Assembly: GCF_001613065.1 (NCBI RefSeq)
Contig: NZ_BDBQ01000046.1
Location: 19,110-83,109 of the forward strand
Reading direction: 5' to 3'
From: Nocardia miyunensis NBRC 108239
GTDB lineage: Bacteria > Actinomycetota > Actinomycetes > Mycobacteriales > Mycobacteriaceae
Length of the DNA stretch: 64,000 nucleotides
Part shown: positions 8,081 through 16,704 of the stretch, in pieces
Position numbering within the stretch: the first letter of the stretch is position 1
Layout: each line of letters begins with the position of its first letter
Translations under genes and position numbers: made by a program
The notes under the pieces: model-generated
Database searches by the model: none
What the model was told of the DNA's origin: nothing
What the model saw: only the letters and a program-made list of their open reading frames with translations

Positions 8081-8929
8081 TCAGCCGTCGGACAGCTCGG
8101 CGGTTCGGACCTGCGGCTCGTCGTCGATCGGGCCGAATCGCTTGTGCACGAAGTATTGCTGCACGAAAGTCCAGGTGTTGCTGGTGGCGAAGTACACCAG
8201 CACGCCGACGGGCATGATCAGCCCGGCCGCGAGGGTGCCCAGCGGGAACAGCCACATGGTCATGAAGTTGATCAGCCGGGTCTGGGTGTTCATCTCGGTC
8301 TGCCGGATCACCGAGGCGCGGGCGGTGAAATGCGTGGCCACCGCGCCGATCACGACCATCGGGATCGCCACCGCGGCGACCGAGCCCCAGGCCGATCCCG
8401 ACGTCAGCAGGGTCGCGGTCAGCGGCGCGGTGAACAGCTTGGCGTGCAGGAACGATTGCACCTGTGCGACGGAGAAGAAGTAGTTCGATGTCACCGTGGC
8501 CTGCGCCGCGGAGGCGCGCACCGGATGCCACAGCAGGCGCACGATCGATCCGGATCCGGTGCGGCCGAACGAACTCAGCACATGCAGCAGACCCACGAAG
8601 ATGACCAGTTGCACGATCACCGGCAGGCAGCCGCTGAACACGTTGAACTGGTGCTGCTGCTGCAAAGTGCGCATCTCGGCCGCGAGACGCTCCTTGTCGT
8701 CGGCGTGCCGTTGCTGCAACTCCTTCATCTTGGGCCGCAGCACGGACATCGTGCGCTGGAACCGGACCTGCGCCACGAACGGCTTGTACAGCGCGGCGCG
8801 CAGGGTGAGCACCAGGAACATGATCGCCAGTGCCCAGGCCAGGCCGCTGGCCGCGCCGAGGAGAGCGGCAAATCCGGTGTGCCACAACCACAACACGCCG
8901 GACAGGGGGTAGTACACGAAATCGAGCAT
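8081..8929 (-). CDS. YidC/Oxa1-family membrane protein insertase (paralogue)
   Basis: The 282-residue protein has the five-segment YidC/Oxa1/Alb3 core: MLDFVYYPLSGVLWLWH at the start, the charged hairpin with RFQRTMSVLRPKMKELQQRH, and CLPVIVQLVIFVGLL. It ends with a segment including YFATSNTWTFVQQYFVHKRF. The conserved membrane arginine is visible in the first core helix (LTLRAALYKP). It inserts proteins into the inner membrane. Association with a DUF6412 gene rather than rnpA/jag, and the lack of a long C-tail, point to an accessory copy. ATG 8929 follows GAGG. The usual housekeeping copy near dnaA is not in this window. Confidence 0.88.
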   Translation of the reverse strand: MLDFVYYPLSGVLWLWHTGFAALLGAASGLAWALAIMFLVLTLRAALYKPFVAQVRFQRTMSVLRPKMKELQQRHADDKERLAAEMRTLQQQHQFNVFSGCLPVIVQLVIFVGLLHVLSSFGRTGSGSIVRLLWHPVRASAAQATVTSNYFFSVAQVQSFLHAKLFTAPLTATLLTSGSAWGSVAAVAIPMVVIGAVATHFTARASVIRQTEMNTQTRLINFMTMWLFPLGTLAAGLIMPVGVLVYFATSNTWTFVQQYFVHKRFGPIDDEPQVRTAELSDG

Positions 8930-9013
8930 GGGCAAACACCTCACTGCGAGGTACCCGCGAACGGGCCTGTGGTGAACAGGGTCGGCGAAGAGGCCGACCG
9001 CGCCGCGGCGCGG

Positions 9014-9310
9014 TCAGCCGCCGTGTCCCGGCGCCCTGGGCCGCACCCGGCCCGCTGTGTCCGGATTGCTCTGCCGCAGGAACGATCCGCGCCGCCGTCG
9101 CTGCGCCGACACCGGCGGACCGGTGCTGACGACGACCGGCAGCAACCGCACCCGAGTGGAATGCGCCGCCACTACGGCCAATGCCACCATGGCCGCGGTG
9201 CCCAGGGCCAGCAGGGAATTCGACTCACCCGCCGGTAACAGCAGCGCAGCCCACACGGAAACGATGAACGCGCACACCATCGGTGCCGTCGATCGCATCA
9301 CCATGCCCAT
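9014..9310 (-). CDS. DUF6412 domain-containing protein
   Basis: A roughly 98-residue protein with two N-terminal hydrophobic segments (PMVCAFIVSVWAALLLPAG and SLLALGTAAMVALAVVAA), a basic linker QRRRRGSFLRQSNPD and the ending AGRVRPRAPG. That tail is the hallmark I recognise in actinobacterial DUF6412 proteins, which typically sit beside a YidC gene as here (85 bp upstream, same strand). It may assist the insertase, but the function is unknown. The start is ambiguous between ATG 9310 and an in-frame codon at 9337; GGGCGG precedes the former. Confidence 0.7.
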   Translation of the reverse strand: MGMVMRSTAPMVCAFIVSVWAALLLPAGESNSLLALGTAAMVALAVVAAHSTRVRLLPVVVSTGPPVSAQRRRRGSFLRQSNPDTAGRVRPRAPGHGG

Positions 9311-9623
9311 CAGCGTACCGCCCACGCGAACCCGCACTTACCAGGGTTCCCGGCGCGTTGACCGGCCCATCCACCCCGACCCACCGCCGATGCCGCTGCC
9401 CGCGAGCAAATCCGGCGCACCCCGAGCGAACCCACGGGCCGATCGATGCCGGTGCTCGGCAACTCCTCGTCGTGTGCCGCTCGGCCATTCCACCGCCGAT
9501 ACCTCTGCCCCCATTCGGACGAGCCGAGAGTCCGCCGGGTCGCATTCCCATAAATTGCCCTCACTGCCGGGCGATCGGGACGTATATCCTGGTCGCCCAG
9601 TCTGTGGGGAGGAGAGGACGCTG
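9311..9623. other. Divergent intergenic region, nothing recognised
   Basis: About 310 bp between the DUF6412 gene and the esterase gene. Its proline/arginine-rich open frames look like high-GC chance frames. It must hold the two divergent promoters, but no clear palindrome or repeat was found. Confidence 0.5.
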
Positions 9624-10508
9624 ATGGCCGGCGAATTGGTTACGGGTGAGTTGACCGTCGATGGGCGGGTGCGGACGTTCGGGGTGCGGGTGCCTCGGGC
9701 CGAGGGGGTGCCGCTGGTGTTGGCGTTGCACGGGAATGCCTCCGGGTTGCCGCCGGAGCAGCGGCGGCCGGGACTGATGATGGACGAGTGGACCAGTTTC
9801 GGTGCGCGGGCGCAGGAATGGGAGATCGCCGTCGCCTATCCCGACGGGTGGGAACGGTGCTGGGCGGACGGGCGCGGAGTCACTCTCGCGGACGAGGCCG
9901 GTATCGATGACGTGGCTTTCCTTCGTAGGCTGATCCACTGGTGCGCAGCGGAATTCGGCACACGGCCGGAATGGACCATCCCGGCGGGGATTTCCAACGG
10001 TGGGTTCATGGCGCACCGGCTCGGTCTCGAACTGAGCGATCTGGTGCCCGCATTCGGCGCCGTCGCCGGGGGGCTGCCGGTCGCGCTGGAGGGGATCGAC
10101 CCCACGCACGCGGTATCGGCTCTGCTGATCAACGGGACGGCCGACGAGGCGGTGCCGATCACCGGCGGTTATTCCCGGCGTCGTGGACCCGATGGCGAAT
10201 TGCGTGGCCGCACACTGGGTTTGGCCGAGTCTGCCGCGTGGTGGCAGGGCGTCGACCGGTGCTCGGGTGTGGGCGCGACCGTCGTCACCGACGGGTCGAG
10301 CAGGCAGACCGTAACAGGCGGTGTCGGTGGCAGCCGGGTCGCGGCGTGGACGGTGTTCGGCGGCGGGCACACCTGGCCGGGCAAACCGACTCCGCCGGAA
10401 TGGGACAATGGCCCGAATACCGTGACATCCACCGAATTCGATGCCGCCGAGGAGATCCACCGATTCGCGCGGGCAGCACTCGTCCCGGCCGACGCGCGAA
10501 AACTCTGA
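9624..10508 (+). CDS. PHB depolymerase/LpqC-type alpha/beta-hydrolase esterase
   Basis: The 294-residue alpha/beta hydrolase belongs to the polyhydroxybutyrate-depolymerase/feruloyl-esterase-like family. It has the oxyanion-type motif LALHGNASG, the nucleophile elbow GISNGG, acid region NGTADEAVP and catalytic His in GGGHTWPG near the C-terminus. AYPDGWERCW is also typical. No lipobox or clear signal peptide is seen, unlike mycobacterial LpqC, so a cytoplasmic enzyme is possible. Start ATG 9624 is preceded by GGAGAGG. It converges with the methyltransferase gene. The natural substrate is not predictable. Confidence 0.82.
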   Translation: MAGELVTGELTVDGRVRTFGVRVPRAEGVPLVLALHGNASGLPPEQRRPGLMMDEWTSFGARAQEWEIAVAYPDGWERCWADGRGVTLADEAGIDDVAFLRRLIHWCAAEFGTRPEWTIPAGISNGGFMAHRLGLELSDLVPAFGAVAGGLPVALEGIDPTHAVSALLINGTADEAVPITGGYSRRRGPDGELRGRTLGLAESAAWWQGVDRCSGVGATVVTDGSSRQTVTGGVGGSRVAAWTVFGGGHTWPGKPTPPEWDNGPNTVTSTEFDAAEEIHRFARAALVPADARKL

Positions 10509-10657
10509 AGTCCCACGCCCGAATCGACGGACCTGCGACCCGAAGGCGCTGCGACACATCCGGCTTCGACGACTGCCGGGTCACCCTCTCGGCGCGCACG
10601 GCGCGCGCACCAGGGCGCACGATGCGGCCCACCGGAATCGACGACGAGGTGACTCGA

Positions 10658-11296
10658 CTATGTCCGACGGCCGATGAGCAGGTGCCCGGGCAGCGGCTTG
10701 CGTTCGAGGGCACGATGTTCGACGGTGAGGCCGACGCCTTCGAGGGCCTCGGTCAGCTCCGCGACCGAACGCAGCCGGAATCCGTGCGCGGTGAACGGCA
10801 GGGAGGCCATCGCGTCGGGATCGCCGATACCGATCACCACACGCCCCTTCGGCCGCAGCACCCGCGCCAATTCCGCGCAGGCCCGGTCGAGTTCGGCGAC
10901 GAAATAGACCGTGTTCACGGTGATCACCGCGTCCAGGCTCGCATCGGCGAGCGGCAGTTCGGTGAGCGAGCCCTCCAGCACCCGCAACCGCCCCGTGCCG
11001 ATCTCACGCGTGAACCGAGACCTGGCCCGCGCCGACATATCCCGCGAAAGCTCCACACCGTGCACGGTGCCCTCCGCGCCGACCCGGTCCAGCAGCAGCG
11101 AAAGTCCCACGCCGCCACCGAATCCGATATCGGCCGCCGCCTGCCCCGACGCGACCTCCGCACCGCCGACGCTCTCCTCGATGACGAAACGATTCGTCCG
11201 GTCGAGGATCCGCCCCACTCCCTTGCCCAGCAGCCCGCTCGGATGCCCGAGCTGACCGGCGACGGTGGACATCACACGCGCGACAAGCGGATTCAC
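10658..11296 (-). CDS. Class I SAM-dependent methyltransferase
   Basis: The 212-residue protein has the SAM-binding motif I in AAADIGFGGGVGLSLLL, the acidic end of beta-2 in VHGVELSRDM, LPLADASLDAVITVNTVYF for motifs II/III and a Methyltransf_11-like ARVLRPKGRVVIG. It should methylate a small molecule; the target is unknown. GTG 11296 overlaps the upstream DUF4184 stop by 4 nt (GTGA), which supports it over the codon at 11320 and implies translational coupling. The protein is complete. Confidence 0.82.
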   Translation of the reverse strand: MNPLVARVMSTVAGQLGHPSGLLGKGVGRILDRTNRFVIEESVGGAEVASGQAAADIGFGGGVGLSLLLDRVGAEGTVHGVELSRDMSARARSRFTREIGTGRLRVLEGSLTELPLADASLDAVITVNTVYFVAELDRACAELARVLRPKGRVVIGIGDPDAMASLPFTAHGFRLRSVAELTEALEGVGLTVEHRALERKPLPGHLLIGRRT

Positions 11297-12066
11297 GCCA
11301 CGGATGCTACCCCCGGACACGTCGCCAGGCCCGAACGCGTCACCACCGCACCCGCCACCAGCGAGATCGCCACGATGTACAGCAACCGCACACCCAGTAC
11401 GAACGGCTGAAACGCCAAGGGCATCAACGAAATCGATATCAGGCCCAGCACGGCGACCGACCCCGCGGTCAGCCAGAACCGCCGCGGCATACGCGTGACA
11501 GCCCGCGGCTCACCGTGCCAGATCCGCACCAGACCGCGCCGCCCGACGTAGTAGAACACCCCGATCGCGAGCACCGCACCGCCCATGGTCGACGCCTGTT
11601 GCAGCAGATACCACCATGGCCTGCCGAACAATCCCGTATGAAACAGCACGGGAAATCGCGCGACCGCCCAACCGTGCCCACCCGCCGGATCATGGGTGAA
11701 CCCGTCCCAGAAGATATGCGTGATCGCCCCGGCCAGAATCGAATACACCGTGACGTGCCACCGATACCGCACGTCACCGAGTACGCCGTAGGCAGGCAGA
11801 TCGAATCCCCCGAGCTGCGGCAGATGCGCCGCGATCGACGGCGCACTCCACCGAATCATCCACGTCCCCACGATCCCCACCGGCAGACACCACCACAGCA
11901 GCGCCGCCACGGCATGGGTCTCCGGCATCGAGAAGAACCCCGCCACCGGATACGACGCATCCGGCGCCGCCGACCCCACCACCAACGCGACCCCGTCCCA
12001 CCGCCGCGGCCACCGCGTCTTCAGCGGAAGCACGGCCAGCGAATGCGATGGAAACGTGAGCGGCAT
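11293..12066 (-). CDS. DUF4184 family integral membrane protein
   Basis: The 257-residue membrane protein starts with MPLTFPSHSLAVLPL and continues with GSAAPDASYP and DGFTHDPAGGHGWAVA, as in DUF4184 proteins. Roughly six to seven hydrophobic segments follow, and conserved His/Asp residues (SH, PD, THIFWDGFTH) resemble metal-site residues of membrane hydrolases. No function is established. The open frame runs far upstream to 12708 in non-homologous sequence. ATG 12066 is favoured by the family start and by TACACT 6 nt ahead of it, indicating a leaderless message. It is translationally coupled to the methyltransferase. Confidence 0.75.
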   Translation of the reverse strand: MPLTFPSHSLAVLPLKTRWPRRWDGVALVVGSAAPDASYPVAGFFSMPETHAVAALLWWCLPVGIVGTWMIRWSAPSIAAHLPQLGGFDLPAYGVLGDVRYRWHVTVYSILAGAITHIFWDGFTHDPAGGHGWAVARFPVLFHTGLFGRPWWYLLQQASTMGGAVLAIGVFYYVGRRGLVRIWHGEPRAVTRMPRRFWLTAGSVAVLGLISISLMPLAFQPFVLGVRLLYIVAISLVAGAVVTRSGLATCPGVASVA

Positions 12067-12072
12067 CGACGG

Positions 12073-12078
12073 AGTGTA
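12073..12078 (-). promoter_or_regulatory. -10 hexamer, leaderless DUF4184 gene
   Basis: TACACT with 6 nt to ATG 12066 fits a transcript beginning at the start codon. Confidence 0.5.
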
Positions 12079-12083
12079 TCGAC

Positions 12084-12593
12084 CTAGCGACTCGCGTCCG
12101 CGTCCAGAATTTGTTCGCGAAGGATGTCGGCATGACCGCAGTGTTGCGCCAGTTCCCGAAGAACCTGCAGGTACACCCACCGCAGTGGCAACGGCCCGCG
12201 GCGGTTGCCGGGCAGGATGTCGTCCAGGCCGAGTTCGGCGGCGACGTGGCGAGATTCCCGGCAGGCTTGCCGATGGGCAAGCGATACGGTCTCGATCGTG
12301 TCCTGCTCGGTGAGCACGAAGGACTCGTCGGGTGTGTTCGGGATGCCGATCTCGGCACGCGACCGGCCGGTCACCGCCTCGTCGAACCACACCTTCTCGA
12401 CGAAGGCGGCATGTTTGACGAGCCCGAGCAGGGTCGTGCGCGACGAAACCAGCGAGCGACGAGCCTGCTCCTCGGTGAACCCGTCCAGGGACCGGCGCAG
12501 GCCCTCCCGATGCTGATCGATGAATGTTTCGAACTGTGTCTTCAGCAGATCGTCGATGACGGATTCCGCACTGGCTGTCTCGGTGTCGTTCAT
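12084..12593 (-). CDS. DinB/DUF664 family protein
   Basis: The 169-residue protein matches the DinB-like four-helix fold of actinobacterial DUF664 proteins. Three His-bearing positions suit the metal triad: LVKHAAFVEKVWF, SLAHRQACRES and the terminal AQHCGHADILREQILD. Family members are often mycothiol- or bacillithiol-dependent transferases, so a thiol-dependent detoxification role is plausible but not shown. ATG 12593 is the homologous start; the frame continues upstream into non-family sequence. It diverges from the VIT1-type transporter. Confidence 0.78.
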   Translation of the reverse strand: MNDTETASAESVIDDLLKTQFETFIDQHREGLRRSLDGFTEEQARRSLVSSRTTLLGLVKHAAFVEKVWFDEAVTGRSRAEIGIPNTPDESFVLTEQDTIETVSLAHRQACRESRHVAAELGLDDILPGNRRGPLPLRWVYLQVLRELAQHCGHADILREQILDADASR

Positions 12594-12641
12594 CGGGCGA
12601 GTATCCCCGGGACGCCTCCACCTCGGCGGGCCGCACACCCG

Positions 12642-12647
12642 TAGGGT
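12642..12647 (+). promoter_or_regulatory. -10 hexamer, leaderless VIT1 gene
   Basis: TAGGGT lies exactly 7 nt before GTG 12655, the spacing expected when the start codon is the transcript 5' end. Confidence 0.5.
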
Positions 12648-12654
12648 ACTGTTC

Positions 12655-13389
12655 GTGGACAGGACGGCCGAGGGCTCCGGAGACCGGGCGCATCCGCACG
12701 AACCGCACGGCAACGGGCTCGCCTCACGGCTGAACTGGTTGCGGGCCGGGGTGCTGGGCGCCAACGACGGCATCGTGTCGACCGCGGGTCTGGTCGTGGG
12801 CGTCGCGGCGACGACCAACGCGGCCGCGGCGATTCTGACCGCGGGTATCGCCGGGCTCACCGCGGGCGCGATCTCCATGGCAGCGGGCGAGTACATCTCG
12901 GTGAGCACGCAGCGCGATTCCGAACGGGCCCAACTGTCCAAGGAGCGCAGGGAACTGGCCGAGGAACCCGATTACGAACTCGACGAACTGGCACAGATCT
13001 ACGAGGGCAAGGGACTGTCCCCGGACACCGCCCGCCTGGTCGCCGCGGAGCTCACCGCCCACGACGCCTTCACCGCCCATGCCGAGGCGGAACTGGGCCT
13101 GGACCCCACCGAACTGACCAATCCCTGGCAGGCGGCGATCTCCTCGGCGATCTCGTTCACCCTGGGCGCGATTCTGCCGATCCTGGCGATCCTGCTGCCG
13201 CCGGTGTCGTGGCGGATCCCGGTGACCTTCGCGGCCGTGCTGATCGCCCTGGGCCTGACCGGTTCGGTCAGCGCCCGCCTCGGCGGCAGCAATCCGCGTC
13301 GCGCGGTCCTGCGCGTCGTCATCGGCGGCGCGGTCGCCATGGCGGTGACTTACGGCATCGGGCAACTCGCGGACGTTTCCGGGCTCTGA
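12655..13389 (+). CDS. VIT1/CCC1 family iron/manganese transporter
   Basis: The 244-residue protein has the VIT1 layout. After a His-rich tail (HPHEPHGNG), TM1 contains the signature LGANDGIVSTAGLVVG, TM2 ends in AGAISMAAGEYISVSTQRD, and an acidic cytoplasmic metal-binding helix follows (ERRELAEEPDYELDELA). Three C-terminal membrane segments complete it. Members export Fe(II)/Mn(II) from the cytoplasm or into compartments. GTG 12655 is preceded by a -10-like hexamer at leaderless distance. The frame extends upstream to 12520 antisense to the DinB gene; that part is non-homologous. Confidence 0.87.
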   Translation: MDRTAEGSGDRAHPHEPHGNGLASRLNWLRAGVLGANDGIVSTAGLVVGVAATTNAAAAILTAGIAGLTAGAISMAAGEYISVSTQRDSERAQLSKERRELAEEPDYELDELAQIYEGKGLSPDTARLVAAELTAHDAFTAHAEAELGLDPTELTNPWQAAISSAISFTLGAILPILAILLPPVSWRIPVTFAAVLIALGLTGSVSARLGGSNPRRAVLRVVIGGAVAMAVTYGIGQLADVSGL

Positions 13390-13399
13390 ACAGGCATTA

Positions 13400-14428
13400 T
13401 CAATCTTCGCTCAGCTGCCAGCGCGCGCCCGCGGCAGTCAGGAAATCCAGGAAATCCGCAGGGTCGACGGCCTGCGCCGGGGCCAGTGCGCCGGCGGGAG
13501 CGCCCACCTCGGCCAGGCGATGCACGGCTTCCACGGCGATGACCGCCGTAAGGCCGTACCCATCGGGTCCGGTCACCCAGCCGCGGCTCCGCCTGCCGTC
13601 CGCCCCGGTCACCTCGGCGAGCATCAGCCATCGCCCGTCGCGTCGCGCCTGCATCGGCACGACCTCGGGAACCATCTCGGCCGAGGCCTCGGTCAGTCCC
13701 GTGAACAATATCGCTACTTCAGCTCTGATCGCCCCTCGCACCCGTTCGGCCGCGACGTGGCGGGGAATCGTAACCACCCCGGGCAATCCGAAGGCGCACA
13801 GCGATGCGGGCTGGGTCTGGCCCGGCGCCTCGATCGGCTCGAACTCGCCGCCACCGTCCGGACGCCAGTCGCCGTCGGCGTATTCGAGCCTGTCGCTCCC
13901 GGCCACAGCGAGCATCGATCGGGCCGTTCCGCGCGAAACGCCGCCCGGCAGACGAAGGTCCGCGATCAGAACATCCCGGACGATCGGCACCCGCGCGGCG
14001 GCCAGATGCGCGATCAGATCTCCCGGAACGCCGTCGTCCGTCGCTCCGGGAACGATCGCGACCGCCGATTGCTTTGCCGCCGAATCGAATTGCTCGAACA
14101 TCCGGTGGATGTGCCGCTGCTCACCGGAGGTGTCGACGTAGTGCCGTCCGGCCGCGATCGCCGCGCGGACCACCGGTTCGCCCCAGCGCGTGAACGGTCC
14201 CGCGCAATTCACAACCGCATCGCAATCGGCGAAAACCTCCGTCATTTCTCGTATTTCATCCAGTCCGGCGGCACGCACCTCCGCGTTCGGCGCCCCGGCT
14301 TCCTCGGCGGCCTTCCGCAACCGCCCGAGGTTCCGTCCCACCAGCACCGGTTCGAAACCCCGCCGCCGAGCCTCGCTCACCACCAGCGACCCGGTGAATC
14401 CGCTGGCCCCGTACACGGCAATCCTCAT
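13400..14428 (-). CDS. Saccharopine dehydrogenase-like NAD(P)-binding protein
   Basis: The 342-residue protein starts with MRIAVYGASGFTGSLVV, a Rossmann motif of the saccharopine-dehydrogenase/trans-acting enoyl reductase family. It continues with VVNCAGPFTRWGEPVVRAA and GRHYVDTSGE, all family hallmarks. Mycobacterial relatives such as Rv2449c/Rv2953 act in lipid pathways; this one is shorter, so the role is open. ATG 14428 has CAGGAG about 7 nt upstream, whereas the open frame reaches 14791. It diverges from an AraC-type regulator that probably controls it. Confidence 0.82.
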   Translation of the reverse strand: MRIAVYGASGFTGSLVVSEARRRGFEPVLVGRNLGRLRKAAEEAGAPNAEVRAAGLDEIREMTEVFADCDAVVNCAGPFTRWGEPVVRAAIAAGRHYVDTSGEQRHIHRMFEQFDSAAKQSAVAIVPGATDDGVPGDLIAHLAAARVPIVRDVLIADLRLPGGVSRGTARSMLAVAGSDRLEYADGDWRPDGGGEFEPIEAPGQTQPASLCAFGLPGVVTIPRHVAAERVRGAIRAEVAILFTGLTEASAEMVPEVVPMQARRDGRWLMLAEVTGADGRRSRGWVTGPDGYGLTAVIAVEAVHRLAEVGAPAGALAPAQAVDPADFLDFLTAAGARWQLSED

Positions 14429-14560
14429 CGCACACTCCTGGGTGATGATCCTGCGTCGACCGAATGCCGACATCACGACCCTAGGAACATCGAGAAGGAT
14501 GATCCATGCCGGAAAAGCCGAAGAAGATGTCCAATCATCCGACACACACGCATATCGCAG

Positions 14561-14566
14561 TACTCT
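14561..14566 (+). promoter_or_regulatory. -10 hexamer, leaderless AraC gene
   Basis: TACTCT stands 6 nt before GTG 14573 with no purine-rich ribosome-binding site in a usable position. Confidence 0.5.
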
Positions 14567-14572
14567 GGGACG

Positions 14573-15463
14573 GTGGACGTACTCAGCGACGCGATCGCTG
14601 CCATGCGCATCGGACAGCCTCATTCCAACCGCACCGAACTGCGCGCGCCCTGGGGCATCCGCTTCCCGGCACAGCGCGGCGCCGGCTTCCACGTCGTCCT
14701 GCAGGGCGCGTGCTGGCTGATCCCGATGCAGGGCGATCCGATCCGCCTGGTGGTCGGCGACGTGGCCTTCATTCCGCGCGAACTCGGCCACGCCATCGCC
14801 GATTCGCTCGACACCCCACTGCTCGATCCGGGCGACGCGGATGCCCCCTCCGTCGGCGAGCCGACCACCGTATTACTCTGCGGCGCATACCTTCTCGACC
14901 AGTCCAGAGCCCACCCTCTGCTGGCCGAACTCCCCGAGGTGGTACATCTGCCCGCGCGCGTGGGCCGCCACCAGACCCTGCGCGGAGCCATCGATCTACT
15001 GGGCCGCGAACTCGATGCCGACCCGCTGCCCGGTGCGCCCGGCGTCCTACCACCCCTGCTCGAAGTGTTGCTGCTCTACATCCTGCGGGCCTGGCACGAG
15101 GAGCAATCCACCCGTGCGGACACCGGATGGGCGGCGGCCCTGCGTGATCCCGACCTCGCCCCCGCCCTGCAAGCGATGCATCACGACCCGGCCTCTCCCT
15201 GGACGGTACAGAGCCTGGGCAGGCTCGCAGGCCTGTCCAGATCGACCTTCGCGCAACGTTTCACCACGATGGTGGGTATGCCACCGCAAACCTATCTGAC
15301 CTGGTGGCGAATGACACTGGCGGCCAGGATGTTACGTGAGGCCGATGTACCACTGCGGACCGTCGCCACACGCGTCGGCTACGTCTCCGAATACGCCTTC
15401 GCCAAGGCATTCAAACGCGAATTCGGCACGTCACCAGGTCATTATCGTTCCGCGACAGGGTGA
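14573..15463 (+). CDS. AraC family transcriptional regulator with cupin-type sensor
   Basis: The 296-residue regulator has an N-terminal cupin_6-like ligand domain (FHVVLQGACWLIP, VVGDVAFIPRELGHAIADS). Its C-terminal double helix-turn-helix AraC domain covers about residues 195-296: LGRLAGLSRSTFAQRF, ATRVGYVSEYAFAKAFKREFG in two parts, ending PGHYRSATG. Such activators often control adjacent dehydrogenases; here the divergent saccharopine-dehydrogenase-like gene is the probable target. Start GTG 14573 fits the family N-terminus and a leaderless promoter. The ligand is unknown. Confidence 0.87.
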   Translation: MDVLSDAIAAMRIGQPHSNRTELRAPWGIRFPAQRGAGFHVVLQGACWLIPMQGDPIRLVVGDVAFIPRELGHAIADSLDTPLLDPGDADAPSVGEPTTVLLCGAYLLDQSRAHPLLAELPEVVHLPARVGRHQTLRGAIDLLGRELDADPLPGAPGVLPPLLEVLLLYILRAWHEEQSTRADTGWAAALRDPDLAPALQAMHHDPASPWTVQSLGRLAGLSRSTFAQRFTTMVGMPPQTYLTWWRMTLAARMLREADVPLRTVATRVGYVSEYAFAKAFKREFGTSPGHYRSATG

Positions 15464-15561
15464 TTCGAGATCGACTGCGCGAGCCGATGGCTCGTTCGGC
15501 AAGCGCCCAGTCCTCCGGAACATCGCCGATGCAGGCATACAATGCCGCCATCCGCGGTCTC

Positions 15562-16539
15562 TCAGGCCGGGAGCAGACCGATGGCGCGTTTCGCAGCGGC
15601 CACGGTATTGCCCGCGATCAGCCGGGCCCGGATTACGCCGTCCTGCAATATCTTCCGTACCGCTTCGGGATCCCGGCCCAGGTCGGCGTAACGGTGCCGG
15701 ATGGGGTCGGTCGTGGCGATGACGGCGTCGGCGACGGTGCGCTTCAGGTCGGCGTAGCCGCCGGAGCGGGCGGCCGCGTCGGCGGGATCCTCGCCGGTGC
15801 AGGCGGACAGGATGGTCAGCAGGTTGGCTATGCCCGGCCGGTTCCCGGGGTCGTATTCGACGGCGGAACCGGGGTCGGTTGCCGCGCGCATTACCTTGTG
15901 GCGCAACGTATCCGGCGAATCGAGCAGGCGCAGCGTTCCGGCGGGCGAGGTCGATTTGCTCATCTTTACGGCGGGACGGGCCAGGTCCATGATGCGGGCG
16001 GCGACCGGCGGGTTCACCATGCGCGGCACGGTGAAAACCGGGCCGTAGGCGGCGTTGAAGCGTTCGGCGATGTCGCGCGCGAGCTCGACGTGCTGACGTT
16101 GGTCCGCACCGACGGGAACCTCCCCGGCGTGGTACAGCAGGATGTCGGCGGCCATCAGCACCGGGTAGGTCAGCAGCGACACCCGGACCCGATCACTGTC
16201 TTTCGATTTCTCCTTGAACTGGATCATCCGCCGCGCCTCGCCGTAGCCGGTGACGCTCTCCAGCAGATAGTGCAGTTCGGTGTGCTCGGGGACGTGCGAC
16301 TGCACCAGGAATATGCTGCGCGCCGGATCCGCCCCGGCGGCCAGCAGGACGGCCGCGAATTCCAGTGTGCGCCTGCGCACCGCGGCCGGATCGTGGTCGA
16401 GGGTCAGGGCGTGCAGATCAGAGACGAAGATGATGCTGCGGTCCGGAATCTGTTCGTCGACAAGGGGTTTGATCGCGCCGAAGTAGTTGCCGAGATGCAG
16501 CTCGCCCGAAGGGGTGAAGCCGGTGATACGCCGGGACAT
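15562..16539 (-). CDS. trpS: Tryptophanyl-tRNA synthetase (probably an auxiliary copy)
   Basis: The 325-residue class I synthetase charges tRNA-Trp in the cytoplasm. The HIGH-type motif is GELHLGN (residues 12-18), and KMSKS is intact at 192-196. FVSDLHALT carries the conserved His of the tryptophan pocket, and GADQRQHVELARDIA is characteristic. All expected catalytic regions are present, so it is likely functional. It is preceded by a leader with a 12-codon Trp-Trp peptide and alternative stems. In Streptomyces coelicolor that type of control is established for the auxiliary, indolmycin-resistant TrpRS1. By analogy this copy is probably induced by Trp starvation or TrpRS inhibition. Its RBS is AAAGGCGG. 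Confidence 0.93.
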   Translation of the reverse strand: MSRRITGFTPSGELHLGNYFGAIKPLVDEQIPDRSIIFVSDLHALTLDHDPAAVRRRTLEFAAVLLAAGADPARSIFLVQSHVPEHTELHYLLESVTGYGEARRMIQFKEKSKDSDRVRVSLLTYPVLMAADILLYHAGEVPVGADQRQHVELARDIAERFNAAYGPVFTVPRMVNPPVAARIMDLARPAVKMSKSTSPAGTLRLLDSPDTLRHKVMRAATDPGSAVEYDPGNRPGIANLLTILSACTGEDPADAAARSGGYADLKRTVADAVIATTDPIRHRYADLGRDPEAVRKILQDGVIRARLIAGNTVAAAKRAIGLLPA

Positions 16540-16561
16540 GGTTTTCCGCCTTTCGCGGTGG

Positions 16562-16624
16562 GGCCGCCCGGCCGGACCGCCACCGCGTCACGCAGACGAG
16601 AACGGCCGCCCGGTTCGGGCGGCC
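16562..16624 (-). promoter_or_regulatory. trpS leader alternative stem region
   Basis: On the minus strand CGGGCGGCC occurs at 16659-16651, 16612-16604 and 16570-16562. Its exact complement GGCCGCCCG occurs once, at 16624-16616. That one copy can pair with the first, or with the second (a 9-bp hairpin with a 3-nt loop at 16604-16624), or with the third, but with only one at a time. A CGCGGTGG/CCACCGCG stem follows directly before the trpS ribosome-binding site. This is the architecture of a ribosome-mediated attenuator. Confidence 0.7.
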
Positions 16625-16659
16625 GCGTTGATCGGAGCATACGGAAATCTGGCCGCCCG

Positions 16660-16698
16660 TCAGGGCAGCCACCACGCGAGGCGTGCACGTTTCCGCAT
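16660..16698 (-). CDS. trp-type leader peptide of trpS
   Basis: A 12-codon frame encodes MRKRARLAWWLP, with two adjacent Trp codons (16674-16669) three codons before the stop. The first switch segment begins one nucleotide after the stop codon. TAATCT stands 6 nt before the ATG, so the message is probably leaderless, with a TCGACC-N17 -35 region upstream. Stalling at TGG TGG when Trp-tRNA is scarce would mask the first segment and change pairing downstream. It lies 121 nt before trpS. Too short for normal gene calling, but the Trp-Trp content and position make it convincing. Confidence 0.8.
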   Translation of the reverse strand: MRKRARLAWWLP

Positions 16699-16704
16699 CC
16701 GGTC

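Noticed and set aside
10509..10657. GC-rich alternating tract near 10590 looked like a terminator
   Set aside because: No perfect stem of useful length and no U-tract; not supported.
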